A stretch of 16,521 nt of DNA from Chloroflexota bacterium (GTDB lineage: Bacteria; Chloroflexota; Anaerolineae; Aggregatilineales; Phototrophicaceae): the NCBI GenBank assembly GCA_003242205.1, contig QGUR01000074.1, forward strand, positions 1-16,521. The letters run 5' to 3'. A program made the translations under genes and the position numbers. Positions 7,216-14,581 of the stretch are shown here, piece after piece (the stretch's first letter is position 1; each line of letters opens with the position of its first letter). The notes beneath the pieces are model-generated. The model was not told where the DNA came from. It was given only the letters and a program-made list of their open reading frames with translations, and did no database searches.

Positions 7216-7278
7216 CTGTCAGGGGCGTTAGCAAACTCCATGAGTAATTGCTAACGGTTTGTAAAATTCCCCTGACAG
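7216..7278. repeat. Nested inverted repeat overlapping the ABC operon promoter
   Basis: Outer arms CTGTCAGGGG (7216-7225) and CCCCTGACAG (7269-7278) match perfectly over 10 bp. Inside are CGTTAGCAA (7226-7234) and TTGCTAACG (7248-7256), perfect over 9 bp, and at the centre ACTC-CAT-GAGT (7235-7245). The right outer arm supplies the -35 of the next promoter. No U-tract of terminator quality follows. Possible roles: operator, attenuator-like terminator of the upstream gene, or a 63-bp miniature element with terminal inverted repeats. Confidence 0.8.
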
Positions 7279-7299
7279 CTTCATTCAGCGCGTTATAAT
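7272..7299 (+). promoter_or_regulatory. Promoter of the ABC-transporter operon
   Basis: -35 CTGACA (7272-7277, one mismatch to consensus), 16-nt spacer, -10 TATAAT (7294-7299, perfect). The leader to the ATG at 7390 is about 85 nt. The -35 lies inside the right arm of the nested inverted repeat, so a protein or structure at that repeat could control access. Confidence 0.75.
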
Positions 7300-7311
7300 G
7301 CCTTCGACTTC

Positions 7312-7331
7312 GCGCCGGTTCTCACCGGCGC
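7312..7331 (+). promoter_or_regulatory. Leader hairpin of the ABC operon
   Basis: GCGCCGGT-TCTC-ACCGGCGC, a perfect 8-bp GC-rich stem with a tetraloop, starting within about 6 nt of the predicted transcript 5' end. No U-tract follows, so it is more likely an mRNA-stabilising or regulatory hairpin than a terminator. Confidence 0.45.
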
Positions 7332-7389
7332 ATCGATTGTCATGCCCTGCGGCCCGGGTTTCGCCCACGGGACCGGAAGGATAGTGCCA

Positions 7390-8361
7390 ATGATTGACGT
7401 ACAAAATCTCACAAAACGCTACGGTGAGGTCACTGCCGTTCGCGGCATTTCGTTTACTGCTTCGCCGGGTCAGGTAACGGGCTTTCTGGGGCCAAACGGC
7501 GCCGGAAAGACCACGACCATGCGCATCCTGACCGGGTTTACGCCGCCCACTTCGGGCACGGCGAAGGTCGCCGGCTATGATGTGTTCGACCAGAGCATGG
7601 AAGTGCGCAAGCGCGTCGGCTATCTGCCGGAAAACGTGCCGCTTTATCGCGACATGACCGCCCGCGGCTACCTGATGTACCTCGGTGAGATTCGCGGCGT
7701 CCGCAATCTGCGCCGGAAAGCCGACGAAGTGCTGGAGCGCGTTGGTCTGGCTAACCGGGCGGAAAGCCGTATCCGCACGCTGTCAAAAGGTATGCGCCAG
7801 CGCGTCGGTCTGGCACAGGCGCTGCTGCACGATCCTGAAGTGCTCATCCTCGACGAGCCGACCATCGGCCTCGACCCGTATCAGGTGCTGGAGCTGCGCG
7901 CGCTGGTGCGCGAGCTTGGGCGCGACCACACCTTGCTATTCAGCACGCACATCCTCTCGGAAGCCGAGCAGGTGTGCGACCGCGTGGTCATCATCAATCA
8001 GGGGCAGATCGTGGCGCAGGGTTCGCCCGCCGAATTGCGGCAGGAACTGGAACGCGGCGGGCGCGTGCTCGTGCGCGTGGACGCGCCGCCAGCCTCGGTC
8101 GTGCCGGTGCTGCAGGGCCTTCCGGGAGCCGGCAGCGTCGACGTCCAGTTTGACAACGTCGTCGTGACGCCCTCCAGCCCGGACATCGACCCGCGCCCGG
8201 AGATCGCCCGCGCCATTGTGCAGCAGGGCTGGAACCTGATCGAGCTTCGCCCCGTGGCCGTCAACCTCGAAGAAATCTTCCTCGAACTGACGCGGCAGGA
8301 AGCCGCGCAAACGGATGACGCGCAGGCCTACGCAACGGAAACGGAGACGGCAGCATCATGA
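7390..8361 (+). CDS. ABC transporter ATP-binding protein (GldA/NosF-like, ABC-2 type)
   Basis: A 323-residue cytoplasmic ATPase that would energise the permease next to it. Walker A GPNGAGKT (34-41), signature LSKGMRQRVGLAQ (131-143), Walker B VLILDEP (151-157) and switch His187 in FSTHILSEAE are intact. The Q-loop segment reads GYLPENVPLY (77-86), with Glu-Asn in place of Gln, as in the GldA/CcmA-like ABC-2 subfamily. A C-terminal accessory domain of about 100 residues follows. The ATG at 7390 is preferred: GGAAGGA lies 8 nt upstream and the protein then starts MIDVQNLTKRYG as the family does; an in-frame ATG at 7342 would add 16 atypical residues. The stop overlaps the permease start (ATGA), indicating translational coupling. 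Confidence 0.95.
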   Translation: MIDVQNLTKRYGEVTAVRGISFTASPGQVTGFLGPNGAGKTTTMRILTGFTPPTSGTAKVAGYDVFDQSMEVRKRVGYLPENVPLYRDMTARGYLMYLGEIRGVRNLRRKADEVLERVGLANRAESRIRTLSKGMRQRVGLAQALLHDPEVLILDEPTIGLDPYQVLELRALVRELGRDHTLLFSTHILSEAEQVCDRVVIINQGQIVAQGSPAELRQELERGGRVLVRVDAPPASVVPVLQGLPGAGSVDVQFDNVVVTPSSPDIDPRPEIARAIVQQGWNLIELRPVAVNLEEIFLELTRQEAAQTDDAQAYATETETAAS

Positions 8362-9101
8362 GAGCGATCTTTGCTGTTTTCAAGCGTGAGGTCGGCCTCT
8401 ATTTCCGGTCGCCCATCGCCTATGCCATTGCCTTCGCGCTGCTTTTGTTTCTGGGCGTGCTGTTTAACGGCTACGTAGTGCAGGCCAACAGCCGTTTCCC
8501 CGCCGACCCGACGTTCGCGCCCAGCCTGCTGACGTTTCTGACCTTCCTCATCGCGCCGCTGCTGACGATGCGGCTGCTGGCGGAAGAATCGCGCGAAGGC
8601 ACGCTCGAAGTTCTGATGACCCTGCCGATGAACGAAAGCGCCTTCATCATCGGCAAGTTTCTGGCGGCGTGGTTCTATTACACCATGCTGCTGCTCGTGA
8701 GCGCCATTTACTACCTGATCCTCACGCAAATTGGCGTGCCGGATCAGGGCGCGGCGTTCGGCGCGTATTTCGGCGCGTGGCTTTATGGCGGCGCGGTGCT
8801 CGCCGTCTCGATGATCTGGTCGGCCATTACCGAAGATCAGGTGGTGGCGGCGTTCCTCGGCGCGGCCACGATCCTCGTGCTCTATCTGGCAGACGTGGCG
8901 GCCATCTGGATCGCCGGGCAGGGTACTACGTCGTCGGCCACCGCCGACTTCGTGCGCGAGCTTGGCCTGCCGGCGCATTACGACGCTACGCTGGCGCGCG
9001 GCATCGTGCGGGCCGAGGACATTCTCTATTTCGTCTTCATGATGATCGGCGCGTTGTTCATCACCACGCGCATTGTCGAAACCCGACGCTGGAGAGCGTG
9101 A
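8358..9101 (+). CDS. ABC-2 type permease (GldF-like)
   Basis: A 247-residue integral membrane protein with about six hydrophobic segments, starting with the amphipathic MRAIFAVFKREVGLYFRSPI typical of ABC-2/GldF permeases. The conserved loop MRLLAEESREGTLEVLMTLP (residues about 72-91), where the permease contacts the ATPase, is present, followed by a segment that begins IIGKFLAAWFYY. It starts by a 4-nt overlap with the ATPase gene and is followed 3 nt later by the GldG-like gene. Together with its neighbours it would make an export or envelope-assembly complex. In Bacteroidetes the GldA-F-G complex is needed for gliding, but the family is much wider and the cargo here is unknown. Confidence 0.92.
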   Translation: MRAIFAVFKREVGLYFRSPIAYAIAFALLLFLGVLFNGYVVQANSRFPADPTFAPSLLTFLTFLIAPLLTMRLLAEESREGTLEVLMTLPMNESAFIIGKFLAAWFYYTMLLLVSAIYYLILTQIGVPDQGAAFGAYFGAWLYGGAVLAVSMIWSAITEDQVVAAFLGAATILVLYLADVAAIWIAGQGTTSSATADFVRELGLPAHYDATLARGIVRAEDILYFVFMMIGALFITTRIVETRRWRA

Positions 9102-9104
9102 GCC

Positions 9105-10805
9105 ATGACCGATCATACGCCTGAAACGACACCCGAACAGCAGGAACCGTTCATCCCGCCGCAATACCTGCTGATCATCGCCGGCGTTGCTTTCCTCGGC
9201 GCGGCGGTGGTCGCCTTTACCCAGCCGGAGTTTGGCGTCGTCGGCTTCGGCGCGATTGCGCTGGGTGTGCTGGCGCTGCTGGCATGGGCGTTCATGTCTC
9301 CACAGGAAGCCCGCGCCGCCCTGACCGGGCGCACGGCCCGCTTTGGCGGCCTCAGCTTTCTGGTCACGACCGTCTTCATCATCGCGATGATGTTCGTCTA
9401 CATCTTCGTGCGGAACCAGAACATCCGCTACGACCTGACTCAACGCGATGACTTTTCGCTGTCGACCGCCTCGGAGGAAGCCATCGCGACGCTCGGCAGC
9501 GACCCAACCGTGCCGGAAATCCGCCTGCTGGCATTCTACGGCGCGCAGATGTCGGCCCGGCGCGATCAGGACGCCGTCCTGTTTGACGACTACGTCCAGA
9601 CCAGCAACGGCAAGATCAGCTACGAGTTTGTCGATCCCGACCGCAACCCGGCCATGGCCGAGCAATATGGCGTCACCATGAATGGCCAGATTGCCGTCGT
9701 CGCGGTGCGTGAGGACGGCACGCTCGACACCCAGAACGCCGAACTGGTCAACTTCTTCTCGCAGGACGAACTCACCAACGCCATCCTCAAGGTATCGGCA
9801 GAGGGCGACTTTCGCGCCTACATCGTCGCCGTGGAAGACGGCGTGAGCCTGACGCCGAGCAACGCCGGGCGCATGAGCGTGCTCGCGTCCACGCTGACTG
9901 ACCAGCTTGACTGGACGGTGGACGAAGTGACCTTCCTCGAACTCAGCCGGCAGGGCGGCGAAGTGACGCTGAATGACCCGAACGTCGACGGCGAAGTGCT
10001 GGTGATCGTCGGCGGCTCGAAACCGCTGGCCGAACAGGAACTTCAGGTGCTGACGAACTATCTGGATAACGGCGGGCAGGTGGTCCTGTTCGCGGGCAAC
10101 AGCCTCAACGCCGATCAGACGTCGCTGGCGACCGGCGAAGCGCTGTCCGACTATCTGTTCGAGAACTTCGGCCTGCGCTTCCGCAACGACATCGTCATCG
10201 ACCAGCAACAGTTCATCCAGAACCCGCTGATCACCTTCACCGGCGATCTGGATCGGGGCAACTTCATCACCTCGAACGGGCTACCGTCCCAGTCGGCGGT
10301 GGTGTTTGAGCTGGCGCACAGCATCGAGGTCGCGGAAACGCCGCCAGAAAACGTGCTCGTCACGCCGATCATCCGGTCGAGCGCAACCGCCTATGCCAAG
10401 AGCGATCTCGACGCCGTGATGAACCAGAACATCGAGCAAACCGAAGATGACCTGACCGGCCCGCTGGTGCTGGCAGCGACTGCCGAGAACATGCAGACAG
10501 GCGCGCGTATCGCGCTGTTCGGCAGCACCTCGCTGGTTCAGGACGACTACGCGCTGCTGCAACAGGGCTCGGTGAGCAATCTGTCGGTCGCGTTCAACGC
10601 CTTTGTGTGGGCCACCAATTTCAACGACTTCTTCCAGCGAACGACCATCGTCAGCGATATACGCCCGCAGGATACGCCGATCTTCGCCGACGCGCAGACG
10701 TTGCGCCTGATCAACTTTGTCACCATCGTCCTGCTGCCGTTTGGCGTTCTCGCTGCCGGAGCGTTCGTCTGGTGGAACGGTCGCGAACGCCAGCGGGCTG
10801 CTTAA
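9105..10805 (+). CDS. GldG-like ABC-transporter auxiliary protein
   Basis: A 566-residue membrane-anchored protein. Hydrophobic segments lie near residues 20-38, 46-64 and 81-102, with a final one near 535-556 before a basic cytoplasmic tail. The large outside domain starts with NIRYDLTQRDDFSLSTAS, the landmark of the GldG/ABC-auxiliary family, and contains VLVIVGGSKPLAEQELQVL, a ThuA/glutamine-amidotransferase-like strand-helix unit typical of it. The first two helices precede the usual GldG anchor, so the N-terminus is longer than in gliding bacteria. The protein likely couples the permease to an extracytoplasmic substrate or to the DUF4340 partner encoded next. The gap from the permease stop is 3 nt. 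Confidence 0.9.
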   Translation: MTDHTPETTPEQQEPFIPPQYLLIIAGVAFLGAAVVAFTQPEFGVVGFGAIALGVLALLAWAFMSPQEARAALTGRTARFGGLSFLVTTVFIIAMMFVYIFVRNQNIRYDLTQRDDFSLSTASEEAIATLGSDPTVPEIRLLAFYGAQMSARRDQDAVLFDDYVQTSNGKISYEFVDPDRNPAMAEQYGVTMNGQIAVVAVREDGTLDTQNAELVNFFSQDELTNAILKVSAEGDFRAYIVAVEDGVSLTPSNAGRMSVLASTLTDQLDWTVDEVTFLELSRQGGEVTLNDPNVDGEVLVIVGGSKPLAEQELQVLTNYLDNGGQVVLFAGNSLNADQTSLATGEALSDYLFENFGLRFRNDIVIDQQQFIQNPLITFTGDLDRGNFITSNGLPSQSAVVFELAHSIEVAETPPENVLVTPIIRSSATAYAKSDLDAVMNQNIEQTEDDLTGPLVLAATAENMQTGARIALFGSTSLVQDDYALLQQGSVSNLSVAFNAFVWATNFNDFFQRTTIVSDIRPQDTPIFADAQTLRLINFVTIVLLPFGVLAAGAFVWWNGRERQRAA

Positions 10806-10823
10806 CCAAGGAGTAGTGACACC

Positions 10824-12047
10824 ATGCGTATGAACCGCGGAACAGTCCTGTTGCTCGCCATCAGCCTGGTTGTCATCGTAGCCGTGCTGGCGCTCACGTT
10901 CAGCCAGGCGACCGCACCCGGCAATCAGGGAGGAACGGCTACCGATGTGACCGAAGCCGCGCCGGTCCGGGTTTTCAGCGGCGTCGACGCAGCAACCGCG
11001 CAGCGCGTCGAAGTGCGGGATAACCGGTCGGGAGAACGCACCGTGCTCACGCGCTTCAATGAGGAAGAATGGGAAGTCGCCAACCCGCGCCCGCCGGAAC
11101 GCGAGCAGACGCTGACCGACGATGACGCGCAGGCGACAGACGAACCGGCTGCAGCGGAACCAACCACGCAACTGGAAGTCGACCAGACGCGCGTCAACAA
11201 CGTGATATCGACGCTGCTCAACCTGCAGGCCGAAGACGCCTTCGAAGCCGATGATCTGGCGCAATACGGTCTGGAGACGCCGTCATACGTCACCTTTGTC
11301 GTCGGCGAAAACAACGCCGTTCACGTCATGTATATCGGCAACGAAAACCCAAGCGGCACGCGCTATTACGCGGTGGTCGAGCAAATTGGCGATGCCAGCA
11401 CGCGCCCAGACCTCGATCTGATGCAGCCGGATCTGGAACGGCTCGATGTGGACACCAGCCTGACCACGGCTGATCTGCCCGATTCGGAAGGCATCCCGCA
11501 GAACCCGACACTTCAGGCGCTGGCCACGGCCATGCGTGAGGAAGAAGACGAGGACGAACGCCAGACACTGGCGGCAACCTACGAGGCCATCATTCAGGCG
11601 ACCAATGTCGCCGCCGCGACCGAGGCCGCTGAAGCGACAGCCGAGGAAACCGAAGCAGCGACCGATCAGGCAGCCAGCGGCGAAGCAACAGCCGAAGCGA
11701 CGTCGGTGGCGCAGGACGTGGAACGCCCCGAAGTGGAAACAAGCGTCGAAACGCTGGAGGCCACGGTTGAAGTCGAGCCGGAACCGACCGCGCCGGCCAC
11801 CGCCGAGGCTGAGGCAACGCCGGAACCGGCGGTGAGTTCCATCACCCTCGAAGGGCCACGGACGGTCTATCTGGTGAATGCATCGGCCATTCGTACGATC
11901 ATCAATATCATCGAAAACCAGCCTCTGATCGAGGTTGAAACGACCGAAGCTCCAGAAATCCAGCCCGAAATCGGCACGGAAGAACCGTCCGACTTCGATA
12001 GCATTCCGACTGCCGAGGCGACAGCCGAAGCAACGGCGGAAGGCTGA
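10824..12047 (+). CDS. DUF4340 membrane-anchored protein with large low-complexity insert
   Basis: A 407-residue protein with one N-terminal anchor (7-26) and an outside domain. The front of a DUF4340 domain is visible: VRVFSGVDAATAQRVEV (48-64), VNNVISTLLNLQAEDAF (124-140), LAQYGLETPSYVTFVVG (145-161), GTRYYAVVEQ (178-187). Its end, RTVYLVNASAIRTIINIIEN (346-365), comes only after about 155 residues rich in Ala, Thr and Glu (most repetitive at 255-337), and a similar ATAEATAE tail closes the protein. DUF4340 genes commonly follow GldG-like genes and are thought to be part of that complex; the biochemical role is unknown. AAGGAG lies 10 nt before the ATG; a second ATG two codons later is possible. 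Confidence 0.88.
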   Translation: MRMNRGTVLLLAISLVVIVAVLALTFSQATAPGNQGGTATDVTEAAPVRVFSGVDAATAQRVEVRDNRSGERTVLTRFNEEEWEVANPRPPEREQTLTDDDAQATDEPAAAEPTTQLEVDQTRVNNVISTLLNLQAEDAFEADDLAQYGLETPSYVTFVVGENNAVHVMYIGNENPSGTRYYAVVEQIGDASTRPDLDLMQPDLERLDVDTSLTTADLPDSEGIPQNPTLQALATAMREEEDEDERQTLAATYEAIIQATNVAAATEAAEATAEETEAATDQAASGEATAEATSVAQDVERPEVETSVETLEATVEVEPEPTAPATAEAEATPEPAVSSITLEGPRTVYLVNASAIRTIINIIENQPLIEVETTEAPEIQPEIGTEEPSDFDSIPTAEATAEATAEG

Positions 12048-12060
12048 ACCTCACCCCTTT

Positions 12061-12096
12061 CCCCTCTCCAAATCTCGCAGCGGATTTGGAGAGGGG
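12061..12096. repeat. Perfect 14-bp palindrome, probable dispersed intergenic repeat
   Basis: CCCCTCTCCAAATC (12061-12074) and GATTTGGAGAGGGG (12083-12096) with an 8-nt loop TCGCAGCG, immediately after the DUF4340 stop and preceded by CCTCACCCC. No U-tract follows in either direction, so it is not a classic terminator, although it may block RNA decay or transcription. Its style matches C-rich intergenic palindromes repeated in many Chloroflexota genomes (recalled, not checked). Confidence 0.8.
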
Positions 12097-12167
12097 AACC
12101 CGACTCTCATTGCACAGGCCAAGCCAATTTTCGGTCCCGCCATGTGATACTGCCGGCCCAGCACGCT

Positions 12168-12195
12168 TTTGCCCGTCGAGGCTTTCTGTTATAGT
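12168..12195 (+). promoter_or_regulatory. Candidate promoter of the FHA-TIR/methyltransferase operon
   Basis: -10 TATAGT at 12190-12195 with -35 TTTGCC at 12168-12173 (16-nt spacer; only the leading TT matches well). It is 42 nt upstream of the ATG. The -10 is good, the -35 poor, so an activator or a different sigma factor is possible. Confidence 0.45.
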
Positions 12196-12237
12196 AAAAC
12201 GCATCCAGGTTCTGGCCCCTCACACAGGTATTTGTAC

Positions 12238-13458
12238 ATGGCGCGCCTGATCATGCGTCGCGGCCCCAACGCAGGTATCGTTTACCCGCTCAATAACGAC
12301 ATCGTCACCATCGGCAGGGGCAGCAAGAACGACATCATCATTCAGGACAACGAAGTTAGCCGCCAGCATTGCCGGATCACATGGGGCGACGGTCGTTACC
12401 AGATCCTCGATCTGCATTCCAGCAATGGGACCTATGTCAATGGCATACCGGCCACGCAGGCGCTGACGCTGTTGCCCGGCGCGCTCATCGAGCTGGGCGA
12501 TTCGGTCACGCTGGAATTCGATGGCGACCAGCCTCCGGCGACGACGTTCGCAATGCCGAACGCCACGCAGGAACGAACGATCGCTGCCACCCCACCCGCG
12601 CACTATTCGCTGATGGTTCTGGACGGCCCCGAAGTAGGGCGCGTCTACGAACTCTCCGGCGCGACGATCACCATCGGACGCGATCTCTCCAACGACATCA
12701 TCATTCAGACTCCGGCGGTCAGCCGGTTTCACGCGCGTCTGCGCCGCGAGGGGGCTTCCTTTGTCATCGAGGATCTTGGTTCCACCAACGGGACCTGTCT
12801 GGATGACGCCGAAATTAAAGCCGGCGCGCCTGCAACGCTGGTAGACGGGGCCATCATCAGCCTTGGGTCGAACGTGCGATTACAGGTCGTCACCGGCACG
12901 GAAGCGGCAGTCGCGCGAAAGACCAGCAGCGCGCTTCCGGCAGCGTCCCGATCGCTGACCACGTTTTTTGAAGACACAGCCAGCGACCTGCTGCCCGGCA
13001 CTTTACAGGCAGCCGAAAAGGCGGGCGAGAGCGAACCGGACGCTGCCCCGCTGGATGACCATATCCTGATCGTCTACGCGCGTGACGACTGGAACCGTTT
13101 TGTTTCCGCGCTAGTCCAGCATCTACGCGCGGCCGGTTTTAAGGTCTGGGTCGACCAGCACCTCATTTATGGCACTCCGGCGTGGCGCGCGGCGATGGAA
13201 AAGGCGCTGCGCGAATGCTGGCTGATGGTCGTCGTGCTGTCGCCACACTCGCTGCCGTTGAACTACATCCGGTTGTCTTACCGGACGTTTCTCAATCTCA
13301 AAAAGCCCGTGATGCCGCTGGTTTATGAGCCGACGGTGACGCTGCCGCTGGAACTGGCCAAGCGCCGCCTGATCATCCATGACCGCAAGCATCCGCACCG
13401 CAGTATGCAAGCGCTGATCCTTGAGATTCAGGAACTCCGCAGGTTGAACCGCTCATGA
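12238..13458 (+). CDS. FHA-FHA-TIR fusion protein
   Basis: A 406-residue soluble protein with three domains. FHA1 (about 22-92) carries IGRGSKNDI with Arg27, SRQH (41-44) and SNGT (62-65). FHA2 (about 143-215) carries IGRDLSNDI with Arg148, SRFH (162-165) and TNGT (183-186), so both retain the residues that bind phosphothreonine. A linker of about 55 residues leads to a TIR domain (about 274-395): DHILIVYARDDWNRFVSALV, LRAAGFKVWVD, and VVVLSPHSLP. Where active NADase TIRs have the catalytic Glu (as in CRKEL), this one reads IRLSY, with Ser347 at the aligned place, so hydrolysis is doubtful. It likely binds a Thr-phosphorylated partner and recruits another TIR or effector. The ATG at 12238 gives a clean FHA start (MARLIMRRG); upstream codons lack any ribosome site. 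ATGA overlap with the methylase gene. Confidence 0.88.
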   Translation: MARLIMRRGPNAGIVYPLNNDIVTIGRGSKNDIIIQDNEVSRQHCRITWGDGRYQILDLHSSNGTYVNGIPATQALTLLPGALIELGDSVTLEFDGDQPPATTFAMPNATQERTIAATPPAHYSLMVLDGPEVGRVYELSGATITIGRDLSNDIIIQTPAVSRFHARLRREGASFVIEDLGSTNGTCLDDAEIKAGAPATLVDGAIISLGSNVRLQVVTGTEAAVARKTSSALPAASRSLTTFFEDTASDLLPGTLQAAEKAGESEPDAAPLDDHILIVYARDDWNRFVSALVQHLRAAGFKVWVDQHLIYGTPAWRAAMEKALRECWLMVVVLSPHSLPLNYIRLSYRTFLNLKKPVMPLVYEPTVTLPLELAKRRLIIHDRKHPHRSMQALILEIQELRRLNRS

Positions 13459-14561
13459 CCGCGCTACCGCTCGACCAAATCCTTGAGGGCGACTGCGTGG
13501 AGGTAATGAACACGCTGCCCGAAAAGTCGGTTGACGTCATCTTTGCCGACCCACCGTACAACCTCCAGCTTCAGGGCGAGCTTTACCGGCCAAACATGAG
13601 CAAGGTCAACGCCGTCAACGATGCCTGGGACCGGTTCGAAAGCCTGGAAGTTTATGACGCCTTCACGCGCGACTGGCTGACGGCGTGCCGCCGCGTGCTG
13701 AAAGACACCGGAACGCTGTGGGTCATCGGCAGCTATCACAACATCTACCGCGTCGGCACGATCCTGATGGATCTGGACTTCTGGCTGTTGAACGACATCG
13801 TCTGGGAAAAATCGAACCCGATGCCGAATATGCGCGGCACGCGCTTTACCAACGCGCATGAAACGCTGCTGTGGGCGCAGAAATGCCGGGGCGCGCGCTA
13901 TACCTTCAACTACCATGCGCTGAAAACCGGCAACGAGGACAAGCAGATGCGCAGCGTCTGGTGGCTGCCGATCTGTTCCGGCTCGGAACGGCTGACGGTC
14001 AACGGCGACAAGATTCACGCCACGCAAAAGCCCGAAGCGCTGTTGTGGCGCGTCATCACGGCGAGTACCCGTCCGGGCGATGTTATCCTCGACCCGTTCT
14101 TCGGCACCGGCACGACCGGCGCGGTCGCCAAAAAGCTGGGCCGACACTGGATTGGCATCGAGCGAGACGCGCGTTACATCGCCGTCGCGCAAGAGCGCCT
14201 CGACCGAATCGAACCGCCGCCGCCCGGCCACGCAGCCTACCAGCCAAGCAACAAGCCACGACCGGCGCGCATTCCGTTCGCGCGCCTGCTGGAAAGCGGG
14301 CTGCTGCAACCCGGACAGCGGCTGCGCTTCCGCCAGACCGAGCATATGGCGATGGTCACAGCCGATGGCGCGCTACTCTTTGATGGGCAGCGCGGCTCCA
14401 TCCATCAGGTTGGCTCGCGCATTCAGGGCGCGCCCTGCAACGGCTGGGAACACTGGTACTTTTTTGACGAAGCGACGCAGGCGTGGCAGGCCATCGACGT
14501 GTTGCGTCGCCAGCTTGCCGCCCGCGACGAACAGCCCGTCGAAGCCGATACGCCTTCCTAA
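13455..14561 (+). CDS. DNA adenine-N6 methyltransferase, CcrM/M.HinfI type (beta class)
   Basis: A 368-residue enzyme that transfers methyl from SAM to adenine in DNA. The order of motifs is beta class: DPPY (32-35) first, the target-recognition middle, then the SAM-binding DPFFGTGTTGAVA (213-225) and HWIGIERDARYI (231-242). The central HATQKPEALL (188-197) is typical of the class. A C-terminal domain (about 272-352) with RIPFARLLESGLL, GSIHQVG and QGAPCNGWEHW matches the extra domain of CcrM and M.HinfI, which methylate GANTC; the specificity here is inferred from that likeness. The usual CcrM length is near 360. It is coupled to the FHA-TIR gene through a 4-nt overlap, and no restriction endonuclease gene is present on either side, so it looks like an orphan methylase. 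Confidence 0.93.
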   Translation: MTALPLDQILEGDCVEVMNTLPEKSVDVIFADPPYNLQLQGELYRPNMSKVNAVNDAWDRFESLEVYDAFTRDWLTACRRVLKDTGTLWVIGSYHNIYRVGTILMDLDFWLLNDIVWEKSNPMPNMRGTRFTNAHETLLWAQKCRGARYTFNYHALKTGNEDKQMRSVWWLPICSGSERLTVNGDKIHATQKPEALLWRVITASTRPGDVILDPFFGTGTTGAVAKKLGRHWIGIERDARYIAVAQERLDRIEPPPPGHAAYQPSNKPRPARIPFARLLESGLLQPGQRLRFRQTEHMAMVTADGALLFDGQRGSIHQVGSRIQGAPCNGWEHWYFFDEATQAWQAIDVLRRQLAARDEQPVEADTPS

Positions 14562-14565
14562 ATTG

Positions 14566-14581
14566 ACCGGGAATACCCGGT
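14566..14581. terminator. Small hairpin between convergent genes
   Basis: ACCGGG-AATA-CCCGGT, a 6-bp perfect stem lying between the methyltransferase stop and the convergent MaoC gene, whose stop codon it touches. There is no real U-tract on either side, so bidirectional termination is only a possibility. Confidence 0.3.

Noticed and set aside
8328..10208. Long antisense open frame (626 codons, minus) over the permease and GldG-like genes
   Set aside because: GC-rich codon shadow: His/Arg/Gln-rich translation with no family features, no ribosome site, and opposite to clearly real genes.
12102..12106. GANTC site (GACTC) upstream of the FHA-TIR/methylase promoter as an autoregulatory methylation site
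   Set aside because: One such 5-mer is expected every few hundred bases by chance, and it does not overlap the -35 or -10.
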